Assembly (NCBI GenBank): GCA_964515555.1
Contig: CAZEVY010000062.1
Location: forward strand, 1 to 30,589
Length of the DNA: 30,589 nucleotides
Reading direction: 5' to 3'
From: CAZEVY01 sp964515555
GTDB lineage: Bacteria; Acidobacteriota; Terriglobia; Bryobacterales; Bryobacteraceae
In this document: in pieces, positions 9,301-16,899 of the stretch
Layout of the letters: each line of letters opens with the position of its first letter
Position numbering within the stretch: the first letter of the stretch is position 1
Program-made: the position numbers and the translations under genes
The notes under the pieces: model-generated
What the model saw: only the letters and a program-made list of their open reading frames with translations
Told to the model about the DNA's origin: nothing
Database searches by the model: none

Positions 9301-9456
9301 GGCCGTCTCCCCGGAACGCACCACGCCGGCTAACTCCGCCGATATCAACGGTGCGGCCAGTACCGGGATCAGACACAAGAGCCCGCGCCATCGCCGGCCG
9401 ACGGGTCTAGACACGATCCCTCTCCACCATGAAAAACTCAGGATTCTTGTGTTCAT
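6367..9456 (-). CDS. Oar-like TonB-dependent-receptor-type outer-membrane barrel with N-terminal carboxypeptidase-regulatory-like domain
   Basis: 1029 residues from the ATG at 9456, which overlaps the stop of the exporter gene (ATGA). A basic, hydrophobic leader (RWRGLLCLIPVLAAPLISA) is followed by a carboxypeptidase-regulatory-like beta-sandwich at about 40-120 (ELAGVVRSGETAIPGAVVTA, TDSAGRFVFEGVPAGSW). A long barrel follows with alternating strands: GGYGIYYNGAIYSRAVQ, LLEAGYLASKGTRLDIQR, ALNAFYSFSKSIDNAST. The chain ends in MRLRF. A terminal Phe is the usual insertion signal for outer-membrane barrels. I see no clear TonB box, and the plug region (130-230) is atypical (Ser/Gly/Arg-rich, NVTESFLISGSVSQGL). 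Members of this family are thought to take up or display large polymers. The substrate here is probably linked to the glycan genes of the operon. Confidence 0.88.
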   Translation of the reverse strand: MNTRILSFSWWRGIVSRPVGRRWRGLLCLIPVLAAPLISAELAGVVRSGETAIPGAVVTATQGERTIRTATDSAGRFVFEGVPAGSWQMRVEIFGFEIGNLTGVEADREVVVELVMRPRTRSQTQAASGTARVENDPEPQPGSPGPGGVQLASSGSENVTESFLISGSVSQGLQGSDSGSMAVRGWGAALRRGATRRGRRVSATWNRSDSGLDARPYSISGQPAAKPDYSTDRVTLSLGGPLRIPRLAPGRGHNYSVSYEARRGRDPFSAFATVPGVRERAGDFSQSFTRGPVAIFDPQGSAPFPGAVIPQQRIRPASTGLLDFIPLPNQPGALQNYQLASRTSRTGDSVRGTLNLRLGSKDQLSVAPQYLRNASGQLQNFGYLDESDSETYSSTITWTRTVSPNSSFAAWWAWTDTHSETTPFFAYKENVAGRLGIAGTSQSPINYGPPNVDFTNFGGLRDASADSRKDWSSVFGLGYYRYGGPHSLTIGADVTLIRLDVVADENARGTYFFSGLATSRLTAEGLPVDSTGFDFADFLLGRPQSASIRFGSPDNGYRSLFYDVHVTDDWQVRENLSLSLGVRYEFSAPFTETRGRIANLDVASGFANVAVVSPGQPGPFSGRFPEALIDADRNDISPRFGFAWRPFRKGKLNLRGGYGIYYNGAIYSRAVQRLASQPPFANAGTVSTTAAAPLQIEQGFTAVSASPRDVIRNTYAVDRRYRTGYAQIWNFAVSKDLPHAILLEAGYLASKGTRLDIQRAPNRAAPGSPLSSEDRRAIGNAQGFIYDSSDGNSILHAGQFRFVRRFQKGVALNAFYSFSKSIDNASTFGGGVGVVAQDDTNLRAERGLTSFDERHSLNVNWTLLSPVGGQGAPLRLGRAWQRLFGNWVVLGGLRVRSGGWLTARTLGNRSDAGGTGVVGSSRADATGQPVTGGAAFFNLGAFAVPAANRFGNASRNTIPTPRTLTINASLGRTFFLGESRSLEFRLDSSNTGNFVNVTRFGTVVNASTYGVMTGVQGMRTMSTTMRLRF

Positions 9457-11234
9457 GATATCCCAATCGATTTCGCCCAGAGTCCGGCGTAAGCTCCCCC
9501 GCGCGCCGTCAATTCGTCGTGCGAGCCTTGCTCGACGATTCGCCCCGCCTCCAGCACGACGATCCGGGCGGCTCGCCGCGCCGTCGACAGCCGGTGAGCG
9601 ATCAGAAACGTCGTGCGTCCCCGCGCCAGCCGCTCGATGGCATTCATCAGCGATTCCTCCGTCGCCGCATCCAGGGCCGAGGTGGGCTCGTCGAGAATCA
9701 GAATCGGCGCGTCCCGCAGCAACGCGCGCGCGATGGCGAGTCTTTGCCGCTCGCCGCCGGAGAGGGTGGCGCCGCGCTCTCCCACGACCGCGTCATAGCC
9801 TCCCGGGATCCCGCGGATGAACTCCCCGGCGCTGGCCGCCTCCGCCGCTTCCACGATCTCCTGCCGGGAAGCCCCCGGCTTCCCGAACGCGATATTGTCG
9901 GCGATCGAGAGATTCTGAATGAGCGGCTCCTGCGGAAGCATCGCGATCGACGCGCGCACCTGGGCCACCGAGAGGCTCCGCAGGTCCGCGCCGTTCATCA
10001 GGACCCGGCCCTGGTCCGGATCGAACAGTCGCGGAATCAAGGACACCAGCGTGCTCTTGCCGGATCCCGAAGGGCCCACCAGCGCCACCGTTTCTCCCGG
10101 CGCCGCCTCCAGGTTGATTCCGTGCAGCACCGGCCGCTGCGGGTCGTAGCCGAACGTCACCTCCTCGAACCGGACACCGACGCTCGACGCATTCGGAAGC
10201 GGCGCCTGGCGGCCGGCTTCGGGCACCTCATCGGAGGAATCGAGCACCTCCAGCACTCTGCGGGACCTCGCCGCCGCGAACGCGGCGCCGGGCGCCAGCC
10301 ACGTCAGCGATTCCACCGGCGCGTACAGCGACGCCAGATACGAGAGGAACACCAGCAGGTCGCCGGCGGTCAGCGTTCCCGCCAACGCCAGCGACCCGCC
10401 GAAATACATGATCGCCGCGGTTCCCACGGCTGTAGTCGTCGCGGTCGCGGCGTTGAACTGGACGTGCGTAAACATCGAGCGAAAGTACGCCCTGCCGGCG
10501 TTCCGCGTCAGGTCGGCGAAACGGCGGTCCTCGTGTTCCTCCTGGCCGAACGCCTGGACGACCGGGAGGGCCGTCAGCGTCTGCTCAGCCATCGCCATCA
10601 CGTCCCCCTCGACCTCCGACTTCCGGTACTCGCGCTCAGCCATGGTTCCGGAGAATCCCCACAGGATGATGGCAAGGACCGGGATCACCCCTAAAGCCAC
10701 CGCCGTGAGCCACGGATTCAGTTTCCACAGGATCGTCAGCATCAGGCCCAGGTTGAGCGTCGAGCTGACCAGGGGAATCGCGACGCTCGACACCAACTCC
10801 CGCGCGCACGCCGTATCGTTCATGACGCGCTGCACCAGGTCGCCGGCCCGGTGGCGACCGTGAAATCGCAGCGACAGCCGCTGGAGCCGCCAGAACAGGT
10901 CCGACGCCAGCGAATAGGTCAGCCGCGCCGACACCCCCGCCTGCACGTAGGACTGCGCCATTCGCGCTCCCCAGGCCGCCAGAAACAGCACGACGGTGGC
11001 CCATGCCAACCACGCCAGCAGGCCGGCGGGAGAGCCGGCGCCCGGCAATCGGCCGATCCAGGACACCGGCCCCGGCAGGGGCGACCCGGCCAGTACGTTA
11101 TCGGCAATGAACTTCAACGGCCACGGTTTGAGCGCCTCGAGCGCCGAATGCCCAACCATCAGCGCCACCAGGCCGCCGATCGAGACGCGATACGGCCGCG
11201 CGTAGGAGCCGATCCGCACCCACCACGCCGTCAT
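9453..11234 (-). CDS. ABC exporter half-transporter (membrane domain fused to ATPase), second of pair
   Basis: 593 residues from the ATG at 11234, which overlaps the stop of the preceding exporter gene (ATGA). A longer frame exists upstream but lies inside the other gene. The type IV ABC exporter membrane domain occupies about 1-310 (hydrophobic stretches VSIGGLVALMVGHSALEAL, ATVVLFLAAWGARM, VALGVIPVLAIILWGFSG, AIMYFGGSLALAGTLTAGDLL). The nucleotide-binding domain has Walker A GPSGSGKST, Q-loop LPQEP, signature LSGGERQR, Walker B ILILDEPTSALD with the catalytic Glu, and H-loop IAHRLST. All catalytic residues are present. It belongs to the MsbA-like lipid/glycolipid/polysaccharide exporters. 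Together with its neighbour it probably forms a heterodimer in the inner membrane that pumps the product of the adjacent glycosyltransferase. The cargo is inferred. Confidence 0.92.
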   Translation of the reverse strand: MTAWWVRIGSYARPYRVSIGGLVALMVGHSALEALKPWPLKFIADNVLAGSPLPGPVSWIGRLPGAGSPAGLLAWLAWATVVLFLAAWGARMAQSYVQAGVSARLTYSLASDLFWRLQRLSLRFHGRHRAGDLVQRVMNDTACARELVSSVAIPLVSSTLNLGLMLTILWKLNPWLTAVALGVIPVLAIILWGFSGTMAEREYRKSEVEGDVMAMAEQTLTALPVVQAFGQEEHEDRRFADLTRNAGRAYFRSMFTHVQFNAATATTTAVGTAAIMYFGGSLALAGTLTAGDLLVFLSYLASLYAPVESLTWLAPGAAFAAARSRRVLEVLDSSDEVPEAGRQAPLPNASSVGVRFEEVTFGYDPQRPVLHGINLEAAPGETVALVGPSGSGKSTLVSLIPRLFDPDQGRVLMNGADLRSLSVAQVRASIAMLPQEPLIQNLSIADNIAFGKPGASRQEIVEAAEAASAGEFIRGIPGGYDAVVGERGATLSGGERQRLAIARALLRDAPILILDEPTSALDAATEESLMNAIERLARGRTTFLIAHRLSTARRAARIVVLEAGRIVEQGSHDELTARGGAYAGLWAKSIGIS

Positions 11235-13051
11235 GCCGCCCCCTCTGCCACCGAGCCGAACTGGATTTCGTGAAACCGGCGGTAGGCGCCGCGCGCGGCC
11301 AGGAGCTCGACGTGGGAACCGCACTCCACGATCCGTCCCCGATCGAGCACGGCGATGCGGCGGGCGTCGCGGATGGTCGAGAGCCGGTGCGCGATGAGAA
11401 ACGTCGTGCGGCCGGCCATCAGCCGTTTCAGGGCGTCGAGTAACAGCGCTTCGCTGTGCACGTCGAGTGCGGAGGTCGGCTCGTCGAGGATCAGCAGCGG
11501 CGAGTCTCGCAGCAGCGCGCGCGCGATCGCCAGCCGCTGCCGCTGTCCGCCGGAAAGCGTCGCGCCTCGTTCCCCGACCGGGGAATCGTACCCTTGCGGA
11601 AGCTCTCGAATGAACTCGTCGGCGTTGGCGGCCACCGCCGCCCGCACAATCTCTTCGCGGGTGGCGCCTCTGCGGACGTAGGAGATATTCTCCGCCACCG
11701 TCATCGGGAGCAGGAACGGCTCCTGGAGGACGATGGAAATCTGACTCCGCAGGCTGGCCAGGCGAATCCGCCGGATGTCGGTTCCGTCCAGCAGCACGCG
11801 GCCGCGTTGCGGATCGAAAAAGCGCGGCAGCAGGGAAACCAGTGTGCTCTTGCCGGCCCCGGTCGCCCCGACCAGGGCGATCGTTTCTCCCGCGTGGACC
11901 TCGAGCGCGACGTCCTCGAGCACCGGGCGGCCCGGCTCGTATGCGAACGAAACGTCGTCGATCACGACGTGGCCGCGGCGGCGATCTCCGCGCGGCGGCA
12001 GCACGATCGCGCCCGGCTCGTCGTGAATCAGATCCCGGACCTCAAGAATCTCGCTGACCCGCTCGACGCCGGCCTCGAGCGGCTTGTAATTGCCATAAAT
12101 GCGCAGCAGGCCCCCGGCCGCCGACTGGAGCGTCCTCATATAGGCCAGGAACACCAGCAGTCCGCCCAGCGACAGCGCTCCGGAGAGAACCCGATGACCT
12201 CCGAAATACAGAATCAGGGCCATGCCCGATGTGGTAATGAGCCCGTTCGCCAGTCCGTACGAGGACCCGATCAACGCGCCGCGCCGCGCCCAGTCCACGG
12301 CGTCTTCCGCCAGGTCGAGGAAACGCTGGCGATTGCGTGCCTCCACGCCGAAGATCTGCACCAGGGAAATGGACGCCATCACCTGCTGAACGAAACTGAG
12401 CAGGCGCGTCTGAGCCTCGCGGGAGCCGTGCGTGCGGCTCTTCATCTTCCGCCCGAAGTACACGCTCGAGGCCCCCAGCAGCGGCGCCATCGCGAAGGAA
12501 ATCAGCGAAAGTTCCGGGTCGAGACTCCAGGCCACGGCGCCGATGCCTGCCAGCGTCGAGATCTGCTGGATCGGGCTGACCATCAGGCTCGACGTCATCG
12601 AATAAACACACCAGGTGTCGGTGGTCAGCCGCGACAGCGAATCTCCCACCGGGCGCCGGTTGTGAAACGACAGCGAGAGCCGTTGCAGGCGGGAGAACAG
12701 CGTGCCCGCCAGGTCGTACACCATGCGCTGTCCGCCCCAGGCCCACGCCAGATTCAGCGCCGCGTCGATCAGGGCGCCCGCCGCCGAAATCGCGATCGCG
12801 CCAACCGCCGCCAGAACCATCAGCTGCGGGCGGCTGCCGGTGTCGATCGGGAAACGTGCCAGCCACGGCGAGAGCGCCGCCGGCAGCGGGTCCTGCCGCA
12901 GGGCGTGGTCCACCAGCAGTTTTAAGGGCCAGGGCTGGAGGGCGGCGACGGCCGCGGATGCGAGTGTCAGTCCGACGATGACCGTCAATGCCGGCCATTG
13001 TCGCAGCGCGAACGGAAGAAGCGTCGCGATGCCGCCGCGTGGTTTCACCAT
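11231..13051 (-). CDS. ABC exporter half-transporter (membrane domain fused to ATPase), first of pair
   Basis: 606 residues from the ATG at 13051, ten bases after the preceding gene and behind a GGGGG ribosome site. The membrane domain covers about 1-320, starting ALTVIVGLTLASAAVAALQPWPLKLLVDHAL. The phrase 'ALQPWPLKLLVD' recurs in the partner as 'LEALKPWPLKFIADNVL', so the two genes are paralogues. The ATPase domain has Walker A GATGAGKST, LQEP Q-loop, LSGGQRQR signature, LLILDEPTSALD Walker B and IAHRLST. Both ATP sites of a heterodimer with the downstream protein would be intact, and a homodimer is also possible. It sits between the GH-GT fusion and the second exporter gene and overlaps the latter by four bases, so equal synthesis is expected. 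Cargo is probably a glycolipid or oligosaccharide; this is inferred from context only. Confidence 0.92.
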   Translation of the reverse strand: MVKPRGGIATLLPFALRQWPALTVIVGLTLASAAVAALQPWPLKLLVDHALRQDPLPAALSPWLARFPIDTGSRPQLMVLAAVGAIAISAAGALIDAALNLAWAWGGQRMVYDLAGTLFSRLQRLSLSFHNRRPVGDSLSRLTTDTWCVYSMTSSLMVSPIQQISTLAGIGAVAWSLDPELSLISFAMAPLLGASSVYFGRKMKSRTHGSREAQTRLLSFVQQVMASISLVQIFGVEARNRQRFLDLAEDAVDWARRGALIGSSYGLANGLITTSGMALILYFGGHRVLSGALSLGGLLVFLAYMRTLQSAAGGLLRIYGNYKPLEAGVERVSEILEVRDLIHDEPGAIVLPPRGDRRRGHVVIDDVSFAYEPGRPVLEDVALEVHAGETIALVGATGAGKSTLVSLLPRFFDPQRGRVLLDGTDIRRIRLASLRSQISIVLQEPFLLPMTVAENISYVRRGATREEIVRAAVAANADEFIRELPQGYDSPVGERGATLSGGQRQRLAIARALLRDSPLLILDEPTSALDVHSEALLLDALKRLMAGRTTFLIAHRLSTIRDARRIAVLDRGRIVECGSHVELLAARGAYRRFHEIQFGSVAEGAA

Positions 13052-13061
13052 CGCCCCCGGG

Positions 13062-15548
13062 CTAGTTGAGCTTCTTTCGAAGCCGTTCGACCGCTTCCGA
13101 CAGCGCCCCGGCGGCCGTCCACGCATCGTGAATGCACCAGCCGGCCAGCGCGATTCCGATAACTCCCGGGAGAATGGCGGCGCGGCCGCCGCCGGTGGCC
13201 ATCGCCCCCGCGCTCGCGACCAGCATCGCGGCGCCCGACAGGATCGCCGTCCCTGCCCAGCGCGGCGACACATGGAACCGCAGCATCTGCCTTCCGGCGC
13301 CGTGTTCCTCGATCGTCATCCGCAGCCGCGCCGAGCCCATGATCCCGCCGGCGACCTCCAGATCCCAGCTGTCGTAATCGCCGCCGGCGCGCGCGCCGCG
13401 AATCCGGAGTTCCCCGCACAGTTCCGTCAGCCACTCCCAAGCCTCGCGCCAGCGCTCGCTCCACACCGGGACGACGAAACCCCTCGGGCCGCACACTTTC
13501 CATCGACCCTTGCCCCAGGGGCGAAGACCGTACTCAAGCCGGCCCCACAACCGCGCGATCGGCTGAGTCAGATGGAGGAACCCGACCAGCAGCCGCTTCT
13601 TCCATCCCCCTCCGGCGCGGACGACGGCCGCGGCGGTATGCGCCATGAGCGCCAGCAGCGCCAAGGCAAAGAACGGAGCGAAGACCAGCAGCGGCCGCCA
13701 CGCCGCAGCGCCCGCGGTGAGTACACCGAGCAGCGCCGTGACTGCATGCCACTCGGGAGTGCTGGCCGCGGCGGCGAATCCGTTCGGCGACGGTCCGTAC
13801 AACGACTGAAACGGCGCCATGCCCCAGACTCCGTGGTAGACGCGCCCCCGCGGCTTGACGAACCAGCTCAAAAGCCCGCTCGTGTAAATTCTCCCGCTCC
13901 AGCGGATGTGGCCGCCGCCCGAGTATTTCGAGGGCCATTTCCTTTCGAGCAGCGCCTCGGCGCGCCCGTAGCCCCGCTGCTGCCTCCAGTAGGCCGGAAT
14001 CCGGCTCCGGCGGTGATGCCAGACCACCGCCGACGGGTGGAAACCGATCGTCCAGCCACGCTCCTGAAGACGCCAGCAAAGGTCCACGTCGTCTCCGGCC
14101 ACGCGGAAGGTCTCGTCCCAGCCCTGGACTTCCTCCAGCTTGTCGCGCCGCACCGCGAAGGCGCAACCCGGAATGTGCTCGGCGACGTCGTCGGTCAGCA
14201 GCACGTGCATGGCGTTGCCGGGCGAGGCCGCCACGCATTGCGCCGACAGCCCGTCTCCCGGCGGCGGCAGGTTGGGACCGCCCACGGCCGCGTGTTCGGT
14301 AGTCGTGAAAGCGTGCGCGAGATACTGGAGCCAGTCGGGATCGGGATAGGCGTCGTCGTCGAGGTAGGCGACGACTTCTCCCGACGCCGCGCGGGCGCCT
14401 TCGTTCCGCGCCGCGCTCAGGCCGCGGTTGGCGGTGGAGATCACCCGCACCGGAAACTTCTGCGCGATCTCCGCCGTGCCGTCCGTCGATCCGTCGTCGA
14501 TGACGATGACTTCGTAATCCGGATAATCGAGCGCCGCCAGATGCGTTAACGTCTCGCCGATCGTCCGGGCGCCGTTGTAAGAGCATACGACGACTGAGAT
14601 CCGCGGACGGCGAACGCCAGGTTCGAAGGGCGCACTCCGGAAGCCGCGCTCAATGGCGTGGAGAGCGGGCTTCGCGTGGCGGCCGCTCGTGACCAGGCCG
14701 AAACGCCAGTCGTCGATGGCGAATCCGCCCCGATGCCACTCGTCGGTCCAGGAGAATACGAAAACTCCGGCGCAGCCCGCCGCGAAGGCCTCGCGTAGTT
14801 GCCAGTCGAGCACCCGCGCCTGGGCTTCCTCGCCGTTGCGGGCGCTGTCGAGCCCCACCTCGGCCATCAGCAACGGCTTTTCGCCGGACAACGTGTGCAG
14901 GCGCGCCAGGTAGGAGCGGAGCTTTTCGGGCGTTTCCAGGTAGACATTGAACGCCGCCAGGTCCGCGAACGAAAGGTCGAGATACTCGGTCGTCGGATAG
15001 TTGACGTAGGTGACCGGCGCTTCCGGGTGCTCCTGTTTGGTGGCGTCGTACAGCGACGCCAGGAACTTCTCGACGCGGCGCGCGCCGTGCCATCGCACGA
15101 TGGGGGACGGAATCTCGTTGCCCACCGCGTAGCACAGCACCGCCGGGTGCCGGCCGCAGGCGCGCACGGCGTCCCCGACCGAGCGGCGAATCCGGCGCGG
15201 CCGCTCGCGATCGTCGAGAAACGTGACGTGCTGTTCCCAGGGCACGCCGATCATCACCCGAAGGCCGTTCTCTCCCGCCAGGTCGAGCAGCCGCTTCGGC
15301 GGAACGGTGTACACGCGGACGGAGTTCACTCCGTGCGCGGCCATCATCCGGAAATCCTCGGCGATTCGACGGGCGTCGGGATACTGATCGCCCTCCGGAC
15401 CGGGCGCGAACGTCCCGTAGGTGACACCCCGGACGTACAGCTTGCCCCGGCTGTCAAAGAGGAATTTTCCTTCGACGCGGGGCGGCGCCGCCAGAGACGA
15501 TCCCGGCGGCAGGGCGTGCGTGTCCAGGGCGAGACCGGTTGCGCTCAA
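13062..15548 (-). CDS. Bifunctional fusion: clan-A glycoside hydrolase-like domain + family 2 glycosyltransferase + membrane segments
   Basis: 828 residues from a TTG at 15548; an in-frame TAA precedes it directly and no ATG lies near, which decides the start. Residues ~25-305 form a GH2/GH5-like TIM barrel (YVRGVTYGTFAPG, VNSVRVYTVPP) with the acid/base motif GNEIP (Glu145), the nucleophile motif LMAEVGLD (Glu230) and FSWTDEW. Residues ~315-560 are a GT2 domain: ISVVVCSYNG, VIDDGSTDGT, YLDDDA (DxD, 397-399), GDDVDLCW (485-492), and WRQQRGYGRAE like the Q-x-x-R-W helix. Two membrane helices follow at ~601-645, then a soluble stretch and hydrophobic segments near the end. There is no N-terminal signal, so both domains probably sit on the cytoplasmic face. 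Synthesis with trimming or transglycosylation of a beta-glycan before export is inferred. It follows galE by 14 bases. Confidence 0.88.
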   Translation of the reverse strand: MSATGLALDTHALPPGSSLAAPPRVEGKFLFDSRGKLYVRGVTYGTFAPGPEGDQYPDARRIAEDFRMMAAHGVNSVRVYTVPPKRLLDLAGENGLRVMIGVPWEQHVTFLDDRERPRRIRRSVGDAVRACGRHPAVLCYAVGNEIPSPIVRWHGARRVEKFLASLYDATKQEHPEAPVTYVNYPTTEYLDLSFADLAAFNVYLETPEKLRSYLARLHTLSGEKPLLMAEVGLDSARNGEEAQARVLDWQLREAFAAGCAGVFVFSWTDEWHRGGFAIDDWRFGLVTSGRHAKPALHAIERGFRSAPFEPGVRRPRISVVVCSYNGARTIGETLTHLAALDYPDYEVIVIDDGSTDGTAEIAQKFPVRVISTANRGLSAARNEGARAASGEVVAYLDDDAYPDPDWLQYLAHAFTTTEHAAVGGPNLPPPGDGLSAQCVAASPGNAMHVLLTDDVAEHIPGCAFAVRRDKLEEVQGWDETFRVAGDDVDLCWRLQERGWTIGFHPSAVVWHHRRSRIPAYWRQQRGYGRAEALLERKWPSKYSGGGHIRWSGRIYTSGLLSWFVKPRGRVYHGVWGMAPFQSLYGPSPNGFAAAASTPEWHAVTALLGVLTAGAAAWRPLLVFAPFFALALLALMAHTAAAVVRAGGGWKKRLLVGFLHLTQPIARLWGRLEYGLRPWGKGRWKVCGPRGFVVPVWSERWREAWEWLTELCGELRIRGARAGGDYDSWDLEVAGGIMGSARLRMTIEEHGAGRQMLRFHVSPRWAGTAILSGAAMLVASAGAMATGGGRAAILPGVIGIALAGWCIHDAWTAAGALSEAVERLRKKLN

Positions 15549-15562
15549 TTATTGCGCCTCGA

Positions 15563-16555
15563 TTAAGCCGTGGCGGCGCCGTAGCGCCGCGAACGATGCC
15601 ATCGCCAGGCGGTGTCGACAATCGGCTGCAAGTCCCGGTATTCGGGCTTCCAACCGAGTTCCCGGCGCGCCTTGCCGGCGTCGGCGATCAGGATGGGCGC
15701 GTCGCCGGCGCGCGCCGGCATCTTCCGGATCGGAACGGTCCGCCCCGAAGCGGTCTCGACGGCCCGGATCACTTCCCGAACCGAGTACCCGCGGCCCGCG
15801 CCAAGATTAAACGCGGCGTTCGGCCCACCCGCCCGCAAATACTCCAGGGCGAGGACGTGGGCCTTCGCGAGGTCGCTGACGTGGATGTAGTCGCGAACGG
15901 CCGTGCCATCGGCGGTCGGGTAATCGCATCCGAACACGTCCAGATGGCTGCGCTCGCCCGTAGCGGCTTCCATCGCCGACGGGATGAGGTGAGTTTCGGG
16001 ACGATGCTCTTCGCCGAGTTCCCCATCGGGATCGGCGCCGGCGGCGTTGAAGTAGCGCAGTATGACCCACTTGAGGCCATACGCGTCGCCGTACCATTTC
16101 AACATCCGCTCGACAAACAGCTTGGACTCGCCATAAGGGCTGAGCGGCGCCTGCCTCTGCGACTCGGTAATGGGCAGCGAATCGACTTCGCCATAAGTGG
16201 CGCAGGTCGAAGAAAAAACGAAGCGCTTCACCCCGGCATCGAGCAGTTCCTCGAGTAATTGAATGCTGGAGGAGACGTTGTTCACGTAGTACTTGCGGGG
16301 GTTGCGGACGGACTCACCCACGTACGCCGTCGCGGCGAAGTGCAGAACTTCCTCGCACCGATATCGGGTGATCGCCTGGCGCACCGCCGCCCGATCAGTC
16401 ACATTCGCCTCCACCAGAGGGCCATACTTGACGGCCCATCGGTTTCCGAGGCTCATGTTGTCGAGGGTTACCGGGAGGTAGCCCTCCTTCGCCAGGAGTT
16501 TGGCACCCTGGCTCCCAACGTACCCGGCGCCGCCGGTTACGAGAACGGATTTCAT
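15563..16555 (-). CDS. galE: UDP-glucose 4-epimerase
   Basis: 330 residues from the ATG at 16555, with GGAGGG at 16562-16567 six bases upstream. This short-chain dehydrogenase-type enzyme interconverts UDP-glucose and UDP-galactose (or the N-acetyl forms) using bound NAD. The Rossmann motif is TGGAGYVGS (7-15). The catalytic Ser/Thr lies in FSSTCATYG and the YGESK motif gives Tyr141 and Lys145. RYFNAAGADPDGELGEEH and AVRDYIHVSDLAKAH are GalE-specific blocks, and VFGCDYPTADGT is the substrate-binding stretch. Length matches the family. It heads the long operon and would supply UDP-galactose for the GH-GT fusion immediately downstream. Transcription likely starts near 16798 and carries a structured leader. 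'AGYVGSQGAKLL' has Gly where many relatives have His/Val, which is not expected to matter. Confidence 0.93.
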   Translation of the reverse strand: MKSVLVTGGAGYVGSQGAKLLAKEGYLPVTLDNMSLGNRWAVKYGPLVEANVTDRAAVRQAITRYRCEEVLHFAATAYVGESVRNPRKYYVNNVSSSIQLLEELLDAGVKRFVFSSTCATYGEVDSLPITESQRQAPLSPYGESKLFVERMLKWYGDAYGLKWVILRYFNAAGADPDGELGEEHRPETHLIPSAMEAATGERSHLDVFGCDYPTADGTAVRDYIHVSDLAKAHVLALEYLRAGGPNAAFNLGAGRGYSVREVIRAVETASGRTVPIRKMPARAGDAPILIADAGKARRELGWKPEYRDLQPIVDTAWRWHRSRRYGAATA

Positions 16556-16798
16556 AGCGTACCCTCCGATATCAATCAAGCACTTGAGGGGCGAATCGCA
16601 ATACGACTCGAACCTCAATAAGAAAGGGGGATCTTGCGACTCACCCGGTCGCTATCTATGAGTCAGTCACTCATGGACTCTCGGTCCCGCCTTCGGATTC
16701 AAACGTCCACAGGCGGGATCCAAAGTACCGAATTCTTCTAGTGACCGCCGAGTCCACGGCCGGGAGCAAGTCCCGGCACGGACGCGCCGGCGCGCAAC
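16556..16798 (-). promoter_or_regulatory. Structured ~240-nt 5' leader of the galE operon
   Basis: No gene lies between 16556 and 16899. Read on the minus strand, the part after the -10 box folds into many hairpins. These are GCCGGGA/TCCCGGC (771-777 with 759-765), GGACTC/GAGTCC (16750-16755 with 16675-16680), TCCCGCC/GGCGGGA (16712-16718 with 16685-16691), GCGAC/GTCGC (16648-16652 with 16636-16640), and a long stem at 16584-16618. That last stem has six pairs, an internal loop, then seven pairs with one G-U, and lies just before the ribosome site. A further match, GTCACT (16740-16745) with AGTGAC (16666-16671), would cross the GGACTC stem and form a pseudoknot. I do not recognise a known riboswitch class. 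16811-16899 holds nothing else I can name. Confidence 0.45.
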
Positions 16799-16804
16799 CA
16801 GACC

Positions 16805-16810
16805 ATTATA
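16805..16810 (-). promoter_or_regulatory. Candidate -10 box for the galE operon
   Basis: A perfect TATAAT read on the minus strand, following GGGG. The region 17 bases further upstream (TACTCA/TTACTC) is only a weak -35, so the promoter might need an activator or rely on an extended contact. It is the only good sigma-70-like -10 in the gap between the isocitrate dehydrogenase stop and galE, which would put the transcript start about 240 nt before galE. Confidence 0.45.
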
Positions 16811-16899
16811 CCCCGGCCTAAGATTCCTGAGTAAGAGCCTTGAGGTACTAGCAGTTGGGTTTCTGGGTACTGGATCCACCGTTGGACGCCGCCTGAACA

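Noticed and set aside
11456..12925. Long plus-strand open frames opposite the exporters, receptor and hydrolase genes (for example 3344-5104 and 11456-12925).
   Set aside because: They are shadows of high-GC genes with strong domain evidence on the other strand; the translations are Arg/Pro/Ala-rich and show no fold.
16690..16720. GGATTCAAACGTCC resembles a tRNA T-arm.
   Set aside because: No matching acceptor stem, anticodon arm or CCA in either direction; the bases fit the leader hairpin better.
16556..16798. Known riboswitch (cyclic di-GMP class) in the galE leader.
   Set aside because: I could not find the conserved motifs of either c-di-GMP class or any other class I know, so only a generic structured leader is claimed.
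16716..16876. GGATCC/GTACC-containing near-inverted repeats at both sides of the galE promoter.
   Set aside because: Only short matches with differing spacing; not convincing as an operator or mobile element end.
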